Below are positions 7,084-17,252 of a stretch of DNA of 55,191 nt, piece by piece. The notes below the pieces were generated by a model. It was not told the DNA's origin, searched no databases, and worked only from the letters and a program-made list of their open reading frames with translations. The DNA lies in contig JARGPD010000006.1 in the NCBI GenBank assembly GCA_029212845.1, forward strand, positions 5,799 through 60,989. The letters are read 5' to 3'. Numbering within the stretch: the first letter of the stretch is position 1; the number at the start of each line of letters is the position of its first letter. This DNA is from Planctomycetota bacterium (GTDB lineage: Bacteria > Planctomycetota > UBA1135 > GCA-002686595). A program made the translations under genes and the position numbers.

Positions 7084-8835
7084 ATGAGAACTATGGACAC
7101 CCTACTAAGAGAACTGGAGCAGGACCTCGACGAGCTAGCCGCTGGGCTGCTCGAGAGTCCTGAGCTGATCGAAGAGCACGAGGCCGACCTGAAGGCCTTC
7201 ATCGGACCGCTGCGCAACCCCGCGGCGATCGAGGCCGGGACCCTCCGGAGGCACCGCGAGTGGTTCTTGTTGGAGCGGGAGAGCGAAGCCATCGGCGGAG
7301 CCATTCCGCTCGAGGCCGCCTTCGAGCTGCGGACCACCGAAGACGCTGGAGCGGCCATGCGCTACGCGGCGCTGCGCGCCTCGCGCTCGGGCATCTTCGT
7401 CGTTGCTCGGCTCGTTCCAGGCGACGGATTCCTGCTCGACGAGCTGCTCGGCCGCGGCCAGTACGTCGTCGACGACATCGAGCTGTCCACCGAGCTGGAG
7501 CCCGGGGACCTGCTCGTCGGCCGCATCTTCCCGCGCGACATCGCCAACGAAGGCGAGCGCACCACCTGGTGCCTCTCCTCGGGGGCGGCCAACTTGCGCA
7601 ACCCCGAGCTGCTCGAGGCGATCGAGCGCGATGTCGAGGCGATGCGCAAGCGCGCTCGTGGCCCGCTGCGCATGACCCAGGCCGAGCTCGAGGTCATGTT
7701 CTTCAACGAGGTGATCGCGCCCGAGGCGACCGAGCCCGTCGCTGTGCCTGACGCCGTGCTGCCGGCCCCGGTCGAGGCCAAGGCGCCCCTGGCCGAGCAG
7801 CTCACCGACCTGCGCGAGCTGCTCGTCGAAGGCGGCTTCGGCGACGAGCGCTGGAGCGAGATCGTCGACGTGCTGCGCGCGCGTCCGATGCCAGTGGCTG
7901 ACCTGGCGGTCGGTGGCGATGACCCCGTTGGCTGGATCCTCGAGGAGCTGGCCTTCGAGACGGACCTCGACCTGGCCGACGTCCGCACGCGCTTGCTGCT
8001 GCTCTGGCGTAGCCTCCACGATCCGCACAGCGGCGTCGAGTCGACCCACGAGCTGACCCCAGCGGTGCGCCTCGATGACGAGGACGGTCCCTCGCCCGAG
8101 GCCATCCGTGCCGCCCTGGAGCGCTTCGACGCCGCGCGCCAAGCCGGCGGCGATGTGGACGCGCTCTTCGCGGTGCTCGAGACGGAGCTCGGGCTCGAGG
8201 TCGACGCGGATGCTGATGACCACCTGGTCCCGGACTTCCCCGGCGTGCTGGGCGCACTGGTCCAGGAGTACCTCTGGGATGGCGCGCGCCTGGCCGAGGT
8301 GGACCTGGACGAGTTCGTCGCGGCCAACCGGGACCTGGAGCTCTTCGTCCAGTTCGGCGCCTTCCTCGGCATTGCCGAAGAGCTCGAGCTGCGCCACCTG
8401 CGCGTGTTCCTAGGGCGCTGGCTCTGGGAGCAGGTCTCGGTGCTCAGTGGAGAGCGTGACCTCGGCGCGATCGGGACGGCCCTCGAGGCCTTCCTGGTCT
8501 GGATGGGGGAGCACCATGGGCACTCGGTCGGCGACGGGGTCGAAGACCTCTTCGAGATCTTCCAGGCCGAGCAGGCGCGTGTGCTCCAGCTCAACCAGTC
8601 GCTGGCCGAATCGGTAGGGGACCTGGTCGCCGCGCGCGAGCCTGTCACCTGGGAGTTCTTAGGTGGCAAGTGCTGGCTGGATCAGGTGGGCGAGCGCATC
8701 GACTGCGTTCTCACCGTCGAGCTCGGGGAGCTCGCCATCGGCGACTTCGTCGTTGGGCAGAGGACGCCGATCGGCTTCGCGCCGCGGCTCGTCCTGCCGC
8801 CGATCTCGGGGCCCCATACGAATGCGACTTCCTAA
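7084..8835 (+). CDS. Uncharacterised 583-aa acidic protein (SEC-C-associated-like N-terminal region)
   Basis: The ORF track starts this frame at 6412, but that region is antisense to cvpA. The first ATG after the TACAAT -10-like element is at 7084. The 583-aa protein is very acidic and lacks signal peptide or membrane segments. Residues ~95-180 (IFVVARLVPGDGFLLDELL, then GDLLVGRIFP and a WCLSSG stretch) resemble a small beta-domain found next to SEC-C-type regions in other bacteria, where the pattern is V-PGxGxxLxDLL...LxPGDLLxARxxP; I offer this as pattern similarity only. The rest looks alpha-helical with no motif I know. No function is assigned. Coding character is good throughout. Confidence 0.75.
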   Translation: MRTMDTLLRELEQDLDELAAGLLESPELIEEHEADLKAFIGPLRNPAAIEAGTLRRHREWFLLERESEAIGGAIPLEAAFELRTTEDAGAAMRYAALRASRSGIFVVARLVPGDGFLLDELLGRGQYVVDDIELSTELEPGDLLVGRIFPRDIANEGERTTWCLSSGAANLRNPELLEAIERDVEAMRKRARGPLRMTQAELEVMFFNEVIAPEATEPVAVPDAVLPAPVEAKAPLAEQLTDLRELLVEGGFGDERWSEIVDVLRARPMPVADLAVGGDDPVGWILEELAFETDLDLADVRTRLLLLWRSLHDPHSGVESTHELTPAVRLDDEDGPSPEAIRAALERFDAARQAGGDVDALFAVLETELGLEVDADADDHLVPDFPGVLGALVQEYLWDGARLAEVDLDEFVAANRDLELFVQFGAFLGIAEELELRHLRVFLGRWLWEQVSVLSGERDLGAIGTALEAFLVWMGEHHGHSVGDGVEDLFEIFQAEQARVLQLNQSLAESVGDLVAAREPVTWEFLGGKCWLDQVGERIDCVLTVELGELAIGDFVVGQRTPIGFAPRLVLPPISGPHTNATS

Positions 8836-8844
8836 AGGGGGTCT

Positions 8845-9450
8845 TCAGGAACCCCAGGGGATCTGGACCTCGGTGACGAGCTGCTCGACGGGGACTCCCG
8901 CGGGGCTCACCAGGTAGATCTCCCGGATTGGGGTTCCCGGCGACCAGCCGCGCTCAGCCATGTAGGCGAAGATGCCCGGGTAGGACCGCGGGACCTCGGA
9001 GTAGGCGCCTCCGATGGCGGCATAGGCCACGGGCCGAGCTTCGAGCTGGTCCATGTACAGGGGCGGCAGGCTGGAGAAGTCCGTGGCCAGGCCGACGCAG
9101 ATGCGAGCGCGCAGCTGGTCCAGAGGGGTCTTGCCAGGGTCGTCGTAGAACAGCAGGAACGGTGCTCCTCGAAGGTGCGCGCCCTGGGCCTTGGCTTCGG
9201 CGAACAGCTCGGCGATGCGCGCACCGGCCAGGCGGTAGTCACCGACATGGTTCAGGTAGATGTAGGCCTCGCCGAGGGGCTGCTTCCAGTCGACGTGGAC
9301 GACGTCGAAGGGTGCGACGGAGACGGGCACGTCGGGCAGCGAGACCGTGGGCGACGCCCAGGCCGCGTCGAGCTCGTCGTCGGCGGTCGCTGGGTCGGTC
9401 GAGGTGCAGGCCGTGACGGCCAGGGAGCAGAGCAGGATCAGGTGGCGCAT
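8845..9450 (-). CDS. Lipoprotein with GyrI-like (effector-binding) domain
   Basis: A 201-aa predicted lipoprotein. The ATG at 9450 is preferred to the 9519 start because it immediately gives a short signal peptide ending in VTAC. The mature part (about residues 45-200) resembles GyrI-like/AraC effector-binding domains, including GAPFLLFYDD near the centre and YAAIGGAYSEVPRSYPGIF followed by a conserved RGWSPGTPIREIYL-type turn. That fold binds small hydrophobic ligands and is usually cytoplasmic; an exported version is less common. It is convergent with the 583-aa gene (9-base gap) and divergent from the MaoC gene. The ligand is unknown. Confidence 0.75.
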   Translation of the reverse strand: MRHLILLCSLAVTACTSTDPATADDELDAAWASPTVSLPDVPVSVAPFDVVHVDWKQPLGEAYIYLNHVGDYRLAGARIAELFAEAKAQGAHLRGAPFLLFYDDPGKTPLDQLRARICVGLATDFSSLPPLYMDQLEARPVAYAAIGGAYSEVPRSYPGIFAYMAERGWSPGTPIREIYLVSPAGVPVEQLVTEVQIPWGS

Positions 9451-9556
9451 GTTCGGAAGATAGCGAGGGTCGAGGGCTGGATCGACCAGCGAGTGGGTTT
9501 GCTTGATGATCCAGGCCACCGGAACCGCACTTGGTTCGCCTCGCTCTGTAGTGTCT

Positions 9557-9571
9557 GATAATGTACGTTAT
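9557..9571 (+). promoter_or_regulatory. AT-rich candidate promoter/operator upstream of MaoC gene
   Basis: GATAAT (5 of 6 to the -10 consensus) overlaps the near-perfect inverted repeat ATAATGTACGTTAT. It is a conspicuous AT-rich patch in GC-rich DNA, about 110 bases before the MaoC start. No clear -35 is visible. Confidence 0.3.
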
Positions 9572-9612
9572 GTTGCACTGTAGACCGACCCAAGTGGACT
9601 GGGGGCCGATCC

Positions 9613-9648
9613 GGCCTGGATTGGCCCAGGCCGTCGCTTGGCCTGGGC
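9613..9648 (+). promoter_or_regulatory. Mutually exclusive hairpins in MaoC gene leader
   Basis: Three segments compete. GGCCTGG (9613-9619) can pair with CCAGGCC (9626-9632); alternatively GCCCAGGCC (9624-9632) pairs perfectly over 9 bp with GGCCTGGGC (9640-9648). The arrangement is attenuator-like, but no U-tract follows. Confidence 0.35.
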
Positions 9649-9673
9649 TCTCTCGATCCCTAAGGTCCCCCTC

Positions 9674-10165
9674 ATGAGTGACTCCCCTTCGATCGAGCTG
9701 CCGGCCGACGTGACCTGCCTCGAGACCGGCCTGACCTTCGACGAGCTCCAGGTCGGTCAGCGGTTCCTCACCGGCACTCGCCTGGTGGACCAGGCCGCTG
9801 TGCAGGCCTTCGCCGAGGTCTCGGGCGACGACAATCCGGTGCACCTCGATCCGGACTTCGCCAGGCGGACCTTCTTCCGGGGGGTCGTCGCCCACGGCGC
9901 CCTGACCCAGGCGGTGGCGACGGGCCTCGGTTGGCGAACGGGGATCTTCAAGGACACCCTGATCGCGATTGCCGAGAACCATGCCAACTACAAGAAGCCC
10001 GTGCGGCCTGGCGACGAGCTGCGGGTCGTGTTCGAGGTGCTCGAGCACGAGGCCGACCCCCAGCCGAAGTGGGGTCACGTGCGGTTCGGGCTGACCGTTC
10101 TCAACCAAACGGACGAGGTGGTCGCCCTCGGTACCTGGTACTGCCTCCTACGTCGCTCGCGCTGA
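9674..10165 (+). CDS. MaoC-like dehydratase/hydratase (hotdog fold)
   Basis: A 163-aa hotdog-fold protein; the ATG at 9674 replaces the longer track start, whose extra 12 residues are unsupported. The hydratase-2 motif is clear at about residues 45-80: FAEVSGDDNPVHLDPDFA followed by GVVAHG, with the Asp/His pair of R-specific enoyl-CoA hydratases. The expected reaction is hydration or dehydration of an acyl thioester (fatty acid or polyester metabolism). The C-terminal half carries the second hotdog strands (KPVRPGDELRV). It is monocistronic or followed by the small 80-aa gene after about 70 bases. The substrate cannot be read from sequence. Confidence 0.85.
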   Translation: MSDSPSIELPADVTCLETGLTFDELQVGQRFLTGTRLVDQAAVQAFAEVSGDDNPVHLDPDFARRTFFRGVVAHGALTQAVATGLGWRTGIFKDTLIAIAENHANYKKPVRPGDELRVVFEVLEHEADPQPKWGHVRFGLTVLNQTDEVVALGTWYCLLRRSR

Positions 10166-10235
10166 CTCCGGGAAGGTCGCGAGCTTCCGGCCTTCCGCGC
10201 GGTAGGATCAGGGCCCAACGAGGAGCCCCCCCGAA

Positions 10236-10478
10236 GTGACTGAACCCAAACGCTGCTTCCTATCCGCTGAGCGGACCTGCGACCTGACCTGCAAGGCCGC
10301 CTTCGAGGTCGACGATCCTGTCGACAACGTGGACTGCCACTTCGTGTGGCTCGCGTACCACTTCGGCGAGGGCATGTTCAACGTGACCCAGATGCTGCAG
10401 TCGAACGGGCCGGGCATGCCTGGTGGCAAGGCGGGTCCGGGCAAGACTCCCCCGCCGGGGTTCTCCTCGAACAACTAG
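10236..10478 (+). CDS. Small Cys-containing hypothetical protein
   Basis: An 80-aa protein beginning at GTG with GAGGAG 10 bases upstream, supporting a real start. It contains three cysteines in its first half (CFLSAERTCDLTCKAAFE) and a fourth in VDCHFVWLAYHF, then a Gly/Pro-rich tail (GPGMPGGKAGPGKTPPPG). No signal peptide or known domain. Four Cys plus His could bind metal, which is inference. Its stop codon lies in one arm of a hairpin shared with the convergent phosphatase stop. Confidence 0.65.
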   Translation: MTEPKRCFLSAERTCDLTCKAAFEVDDPVDNVDCHFVWLAYHFGEGMFNVTQMLQSNGPGMPGGKAGPGKTPPPGFSSNN

Positions 10479-10490
10479 CTCACGAGCTAG
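10475..10490. terminator. Short palindromic hairpin spanning both convergent stop codons
   Basis: CTAGCT CACG AGCTAG forms a perfect 6-bp stem with a 4-base loop; the TAG stops of the two convergent genes lie in opposite arms. It may act as a weak bidirectional terminator. Confidence 0.35.
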
Positions 10491-11119
10491 GTCTTGGTGT
10501 TTCGTGCCAGGACATCGTCGACGTTGCCCAGGGTCTTGGTCGAGACCAGCTCGGCCGGGCCATCAGGCGTCCAGTGAAAGTGCAGGGTCGCCGCCGTCGG
10601 GACCTCGAGCTGCATCGCGGCGGGCTTGCCGAGGGCCCGCGCGATCGCACAGCGAACCACGTGGCTGTGGGCGACGACGGCTAGGCTGCCCTTCGGGAAG
10701 CGCTCCGTGAGCCGGTCGAGCGCGGGCAGCACGCGGGCGGCCAGGTCGTCCATCGACTCGCCGCTCGGCGGTCGCGTGGTCCACGGGTCGGCGCGCCATG
10801 CCGACATGGCGCCGGGCCGCTGGACTTCCAGCTCCTCGAAGGTCATGCCCGCCCAGTCGCCGCGCTCGAGTTCGCGCAGCTCGACATCGACGAGCAGCTC
10901 CAAGCCGCGGCCCTTGGCGATCGTCTCGGCTCCGTAGCGCGTGCGGGACAGGCCCGAGCATGCCACGCCATCGAGGTGGATGCCGGCGAGCTGCTGGGCT
11001 GCACGCCGGGCCTCCTCGCGACCTTGGTCCGAGAGCGGCACGTCGAGGCATCCATAGATGCGGCCTTGCCAGTCGGCGTGCACCTGGCCGTGCCGGACGA
11101 GGTAGAGGTCGGTCACCAT
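10487..11119 (-). CDS. Histidine phosphatase family protein (phosphoglycerate mutase-like/CobC-like)
   Basis: A 210-aa cytoplasmic phosphatase. The N-terminal LYLVRHGQVHADWQGRIYG contains the catalytic RHG histidine; GCLDVPLSDQGREEA is typical of the small phosphatase branch that includes alpha-ribazole-phosphatase (CobC) and phosphoglycerate mutase-like enzymes. The second catalytic histidine is in VVAHSHVVRCAIA. The substrate is uncertain. The B12 riboswitch elsewhere in the window hints at cobalamin relevance, but this gene has no riboswitch of its own. It is divergent from sdhC by about 207 bases. Confidence 0.87.
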   Translation of the reverse strand: MVTDLYLVRHGQVHADWQGRIYGCLDVPLSDQGREEARRAAQQLAGIHLDGVACSGLSRTRYGAETIAKGRGLELLVDVELRELERGDWAGMTFEELEVQRPGAMSAWRADPWTTRPPSGESMDDLAARVLPALDRLTERFPKGSLAVVAHSHVVRCAIARALGKPAAMQLEVPTAATLHFHWTPDGPAELVSTKTLGNVDDVLARNTKT

Positions 11120-11229
11120 CCAAGCATGATGGTTGCGATCGGCGATCGACGCAGCGACACCCCTCGGATTTCTTGGCCCTCGGGTCCGATTTCATCCGCG
11201 AGGCCGGAGATCCGCCCATCCTCGTTCCC

Positions 11230-11235
11230 TAGAAT
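11230..11235 (+). promoter_or_regulatory. Candidate -10 element (TAGAAT) upstream of sdhC
   Basis: TAGAAT matches the -10 consensus at 5 of 6 positions, 92 bases before the sdhC ATG in the divergent intergenic region. No convincing -35 is seen. Confidence 0.25.
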
Positions 11236-11326
11236 CGAGCTCTCGTTGCAGCGGGGTCGCGTGACCCCCAACGACCTCGGATCTCCCCCACCCCCCCACT
11301 TCGTCCGGCCTAGGCCGGAAAGCCTC

Positions 11327-11988
11327 ATGCTTCGCTGGATCGATCGCTTCGCGAATTCATCGATCGGCAGGAAAGCGCTGATGGCCGTCACAGGCCTCCT
11401 GCTGATCGGCTTCCTGCTGGCCCACGTCGCGGGCAACCTGACCCTCTACGCTGACCAGGATGGTTCGGCGTTCAACGCCTACGTGGAGTCGATCAGCGCC
11501 CTGCCGATCCTCCCCCTGGCCGAGGCGGGTCTGGCCCTGCTCTTCCTGGTGCACATCTATCTTGCGGTGCGCACGACCCTCGAGAACCGCAAGGCGCGTC
11601 CCGTGGCGTACCAGGCGACCGGGACCCACGGCCAGAAGACCCTGGCCTCGACCGGCATGTTCGTCAGTGGTGTCGTGATCCTCGGCTTCTTGATCAAGCA
11701 CCTCTTGGACTTCCGCCTGCGCAAGGCGGAGTTCGATGAGGCGCCCCACGAGTCGATCGTCGAGGCCTTCCAGCACATGCCCACCGTGGCGATCTACGTG
11801 GTCGGCTGCACCGCCCTGGGCTTCCACCTCTTCCACGCGATCCAGAGCGCAGCCCAGACCCTGGGCTTCAACCACCCGAAGTACACCCCCGCGATCTTGT
11901 GGTTCGGACGCATCTTCGGGATCGTGCTGGCCCTCTTGTTCGCCTCGTTCCCCCTGGTCTACATGGTCAAGAACGGAGGGACCCACTG

Positions 11989-11989
<1 letters not shown>
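11327..11989 (+). CDS. sdhC: Succinate dehydrogenase cytochrome b subunit
   Basis: A 220-aa membrane anchor with about five transmembrane segments. The ATG at 11327 starts [20 protein letters not shown], the typical N-terminus of the Bacillus/Bacteroidetes-type diheme SdhC family; the longer ORF start is rejected. Likely heme-ligand histidines include those in [24 protein letters not shown] and GFHLFHAI. It anchors SdhAB to the cytoplasmic membrane and passes electrons to quinone. Its TGA shares one base with the sdhA ATG, indicating translational coupling. Confidence 0.92.
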
Positions 11990-13913
<1,924 letters not shown>

Positions 13914-13917
<4 letters not shown>

Positions 13918-14681
13918 GTGGCAACATGAAGCTGAACCTGAGGATCTGGCGTCAGAAGGACGCCGCCGCCGAAGGAGCCATCGAGACCTTCGAATTGGAT
14001 GGCGTGTCCCCCGACATGTCCTTCCTCGAGATGCTCGACATCCTGAACGAGAAGCTGGTTGGTGAAGGCACCGATCCCGTCGCCTTCGACCACGACTGCC
14101 GCGAGGGCGTCTGTGGATCCTGTGGCGCGGTCGTCAACGGTCAGGTCCATGGGCCCGACACCGAGACCACCTTGTGCCAGCTGCACATGCGTCGCTTCCG
14201 CGACGGAGACACGGTGCAGATCGAGCCTTGGCGCTCGCGCGCCTTCCCGGTGATCCGTGACCTAGTCGTGGACCGCACGGCCTTCGACCGCATCCAGCAG
14301 GCGGGCGGGTACGTCTCGGTCGACACCGGGAGCGCACCCGACGCCAACATCCTGCCCGTGCCGAAGCCGGATGCCGAGAGGGCCTTCGACTACGCCGAGT
14401 GCATCGGCTGCGGTGGCTGTGTGGCGGCCTGCCCCAACGGCGCCGCCATGCTGTTCACCGCCGCCAAGGTGGCCCACCTCGCGACCCTGCCCCAGGGCAA
14501 GGTCGAGCGTGACGCGCGCGTGCTCGCGATGGTCACCCAGATGGATGAAGAGGGTTTCGGGGCCTGCACCAACCACTATGAGTGCACGGCCGCCTGCCCG
14601 AAGGGTGTCCCGATCGACGCGATTGCGACCATGAACCGCGAGTACCTGCGGGCGACCTTCCTGAGCAAGGAAGGCGTCTGA
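13914..14681 (+). CDS. sdhB: Succinate dehydrogenase iron-sulfur subunit
   Basis: A 255-aa electron-transfer subunit. The GTG at 13914 overlaps the sdhA TGA (GTGA) and has AGAGGAG 6 bases upstream, so it is preferred over the internal ATG at 13926, which is too far from that site. Three clusters are evident: [10 protein letters not shown] with a later C (2Fe-2S), [12 protein letters not shown] (4Fe-4S), and [14 protein letters not shown] (3Fe-4S). It relays electrons from the SdhA flavin to SdhC heme and quinone. Last gene of the operon, followed by a strong hairpin. Confidence 0.96.
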
Positions 14682-14692
14682 GCTCTCGAAGG

Positions 14693-14730
14693 GGTGGAGC
14701 CCCGTTACCGATTCGGAACGGAGCTCCACC
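14693..14730 (+). terminator. sdhCAB terminator hairpin
   Basis: GGTGGAGC and GCTCCACC form a perfect 8-bp outer stem, with CCGTT/AACGG continuing it inside, 12 bases after the sdhB stop. It has no long U-run. Confidence 0.7.
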
Positions 14731-14815
14731 TAGGTGGGACGCCAGGCACCCCTAGGGCCTCGCCTGCCCCCCCCAGCCACCCTCGCACCCCCGTTCCTAG
14801 ACTCGGGCACGACAT

Positions 14816-14843
14816 TTGCTCTTACGCGGGCGGTGCCTAGTCT
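14816..14843 (+). promoter_or_regulatory. Candidate promoter of the first HEAT-repeat gene
   Basis: TTGCTC and TAGTCT separated by 16 bases resemble -35 and -10 elements, about 54 bases before the ATG at 14897. Confidence 0.4.
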
Positions 14844-14896
14844 GTCTATCCTGGCTCGCTCCACTGGAGCCCAACCCAGCGCCCCCAACCACGACC

Positions 14897-16972
14897 ATGC
14901 GTAAAGCTCTCATCACAACGGCCCTGCTCTTCGGCGGTGCCTTCTGTTTCCAGCCGGCGGCCTTCGGCCACGGCGGCACCTCCCGCGGCCCTGGTGACAC
15001 CGTGCCTCCGGGCGGCGGTGGCGGTGGCGGCGGCGGCGGTACCCCCGCCACCCCCGGTAGCGGTGCTCCGGCCTCGCCCTCCCCGGCGTCCCCCGGTTCG
15101 CCCGCGCCCGCGACGCCCGGCTCCCCCGCCGGTGGCCCCGGCGCAGCGAACACGCCCACGACCGGTGGCGTCGAGACCGGCCCGGACCTGACGGTCTGGT
15201 CCTTCTGGTGGGAGTTCAACAAGGACCCCTACATCAACCTGAAGGCCGCCATCCACTCCGGCGGAACCAAGACCGGTTCGAGCGACTGGTTCCTGGGTCA
15301 AGGCACCGACTCCCAGGCGAAGGACTCCATGCGTCCGTCGCAGTCGGACATCGACAACAAGATCGTTCCGGCGCTCCTTGCTGCCCTCGAGAAGGAGACC
15401 AACAACGACATCATCACCGGCGCCATGATGGCCCTCGCCAAGATCGGCGACAAGCCGGACGAGGATGGCCGCAGCGCCTTCGCCGACAAGTTCACCGAGT
15501 TCCTCGGTGACAGCAACCAGGAGATCGCCGAGACCTCGGCCATCGCCCTCGGCATCCTGGCCAACGACGCCTCGGTCAAGACCCTCCAGGACCTCCTGGC
15601 GGACACCTCGACCGGTCGCAAGCTCGTCGGCAGCAACGAGGTCAGCATCCGCACCCGCTCCTTCGCCGCCTACGGTCTGGCGCTGGTCGGTAGCCGCACC
15701 GCGAGCCCCGAGACGCGCGTTGCCATCATCCAGAGCCTCCGTGAGGCCCTGGAGTCCGACGACACCGCGACCCGGGACATCAAGGTCGCGTGCCTGATCG
15801 CCATGGGCCTGGTGCCCCTCGAGAAGCTCGGCACCGAGGCTGACGCCGCGGCCGTCGAAGAGGGCGACGTCACGATGCTCGACACGCGCATGGCGCAGAT
15901 CGACTACCTGACCGAGTACTTCCAGGGCAAGGACCACTACCTGGTGCGCGCGCATTGCCCCACGGCCATCGCGCGCCTGCTCTCCGAGACCACCGGTGAC
16001 GAGGCCTTCGACGCCAAGAAGGAAGAGGTCGCTCGCATCTTCCTGAAGACCCTGAAGGGTAAGGAGCGCAACCAGGTCATCCAGAGCTGTGTGCTCGCCC
16101 TCGGCCAGCTGGGCGACGCCGACCCGGACGGCATCGACGCTGACATCCGCAAGGGTCTCATCAATGTCCCCAAGGACGTGACCGACACGCAGTCGCGGAA
16201 CTTCTCCGTGATCGCGCTCGCCCAAGTGGCCAGCCGTGTCTCCGACGGCGACCCGACCGACGCCATCAAAGAAGCCAGCAAGCACTTCCAGACCCAGCTC
16301 TCGAAGGGCAAGAACGCCATCCGTCCTTGGGCGGGTGTCGCCATCGGTGTCTTCGGCCGCAGCCTCGGTGAGGCCGCCCCGGTCGACGTCGTCGAGGCCC
16401 TCCGCGCGCAGCTGATCGATGAGCGCACCCCGCGCATCGGTGCCTACGCCATCGGCTCGGGCATCCTTGGCAACCCGGACTTCACCGAGACCCTGCTCGA
16501 CAAGCTCGATCGCATCAAGGAAGACGAGCCCCGTGGCTACATCTGTGTCTCCCTGGGCATGATCGGCGCCTCCGAGGCCATCGTCCCGATCAACGAGATC
16601 GTGAAGAACTCCACCTACCGCCCGCAGCTCCTGCAGCAGGCCTCGATCGCCCTGGGCCTGCTCGGCGACAAGAACGTGGTGGACGACCTGATCGACACGC
16701 TCGGCAAGTCGAAGAGTCTGGCGACCCAGGCTGCCCTCTCGGCCGCCCTTGGTTACATCGGTGACAAGCGCTCGATCGACCCGCTCGTCGAGATGCTCGG
16801 CAACTCGGCCCTGACCACCCGCGCCCGTGGCTTCGCCGCCGTCGCGCTCGGCATCGTGGCCGACAAGGAAGAGCTCCCCTGGAACTCGAAGATCGCGCTC
16901 GACCTGAACTACCGCGCCTCGACCGCTACGTTGAACGACACCGGTGGCACCGGCATCCTCAACATCCTGTAG
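14897..16972 (+). CDS. Secreted HEAT-repeat protein, tandem paralogue 1
   Basis: A 691-aa exported protein. The ATG at 14897 yields a signal peptide ending near AAFG, giving a mature start HGGTSRGPGDTVPPGG, followed by a ten-glycine run and a Gly/Pro/Ala/Ser-rich linker to about residue 95. Then comes a conserved WSFWWEFNKDPYINL block, a long array of HEAT-like helical repeats (~residues 150-660, for example ETSAIALGILAND and GYICVSLGMIG), and the C-terminus NDTGGTGILNIL. The N- and C-terminal signatures are shared with the next two genes. HEAT repeats generally form protein-binding solenoids; the partner is unknown, and export implies a periplasmic or surface role. Both flanks carry hairpins, so it is probably an independent transcript. 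Confidence 0.85.
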   Translation: MRKALITTALLFGGAFCFQPAAFGHGGTSRGPGDTVPPGGGGGGGGGGTPATPGSGAPASPSPASPGSPAPATPGSPAGGPGAANTPTTGGVETGPDLTVWSFWWEFNKDPYINLKAAIHSGGTKTGSSDWFLGQGTDSQAKDSMRPSQSDIDNKIVPALLAALEKETNNDIITGAMMALAKIGDKPDEDGRSAFADKFTEFLGDSNQEIAETSAIALGILANDASVKTLQDLLADTSTGRKLVGSNEVSIRTRSFAAYGLALVGSRTASPETRVAIIQSLREALESDDTATRDIKVACLIAMGLVPLEKLGTEADAAAVEEGDVTMLDTRMAQIDYLTEYFQGKDHYLVRAHCPTAIARLLSETTGDEAFDAKKEEVARIFLKTLKGKERNQVIQSCVLALGQLGDADPDGIDADIRKGLINVPKDVTDTQSRNFSVIALAQVASRVSDGDPTDAIKEASKHFQTQLSKGKNAIRPWAGVAIGVFGRSLGEAAPVDVVEALRAQLIDERTPRIGAYAIGSGILGNPDFTETLLDKLDRIKEDEPRGYICVSLGMIGASEAIVPINEIVKNSTYRPQLLQQASIALGLLGDKNVVDDLIDTLGKSKSLATQAALSAALGYIGDKRSIDPLVEMLGNSALTTRARGFAAVALGIVADKEELPWNSKIALDLNYRASTATLNDTGGTGILNIL

Positions 16973-17020
16973 TGGATCGCGCATGACCGCTGGGTAGACA
17001 GACGCCCACTGGTACCTGAT

Positions 17021-17050
17021 GCGGGCGCTCGGCTTCGGCCGGGCGCCCGC
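17021..17050 (+). terminator. Terminator with UUCG loop after HEAT paralogue 1
   Basis: GCGGGCGC-TC-GGC TTCG GCC-GG-GCGCCCGC forms a ~13-position stem with a small internal mismatch and a TTCG tetraloop, followed by TCTGCTTTAA. It lies about 50 bases after the stop. Confidence 0.75.
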
Positions 17051-17252
17051 TCTGCTTTAACGCCCCTCCCCCACCGGAGCCGACTTGGGGAAGGAGGGTC
17101 GCGCTTTGGAAACGCCGCCTGGAGCCGTGGCTGCGGGAGGAGGGCAGGGGGCGGCTTGGCACGGGCCTTGCCTAAGTCGAACGAAGTCCCCCGGGACTCG
17201 AGCGCCTGTTGCGCTCGCTGCGCGTTCCGCACCAGCAACTGGACCCCGTCCG

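Noticed and set aside
15010-15160. GGC/GGT-rich repeat tract as a CRISPR or tandem-repeat element
   Set aside because: It encodes the ten-glycine run and Pro/Ala linker of HEAT paralogue 1; there are no spacers or regular repeat units.
14846-16984. 712-aa minus-strand ORF
   Set aside because: Antisense to HEAT paralogue 1, whose frame has a signal peptide, repeats and conserved ends.
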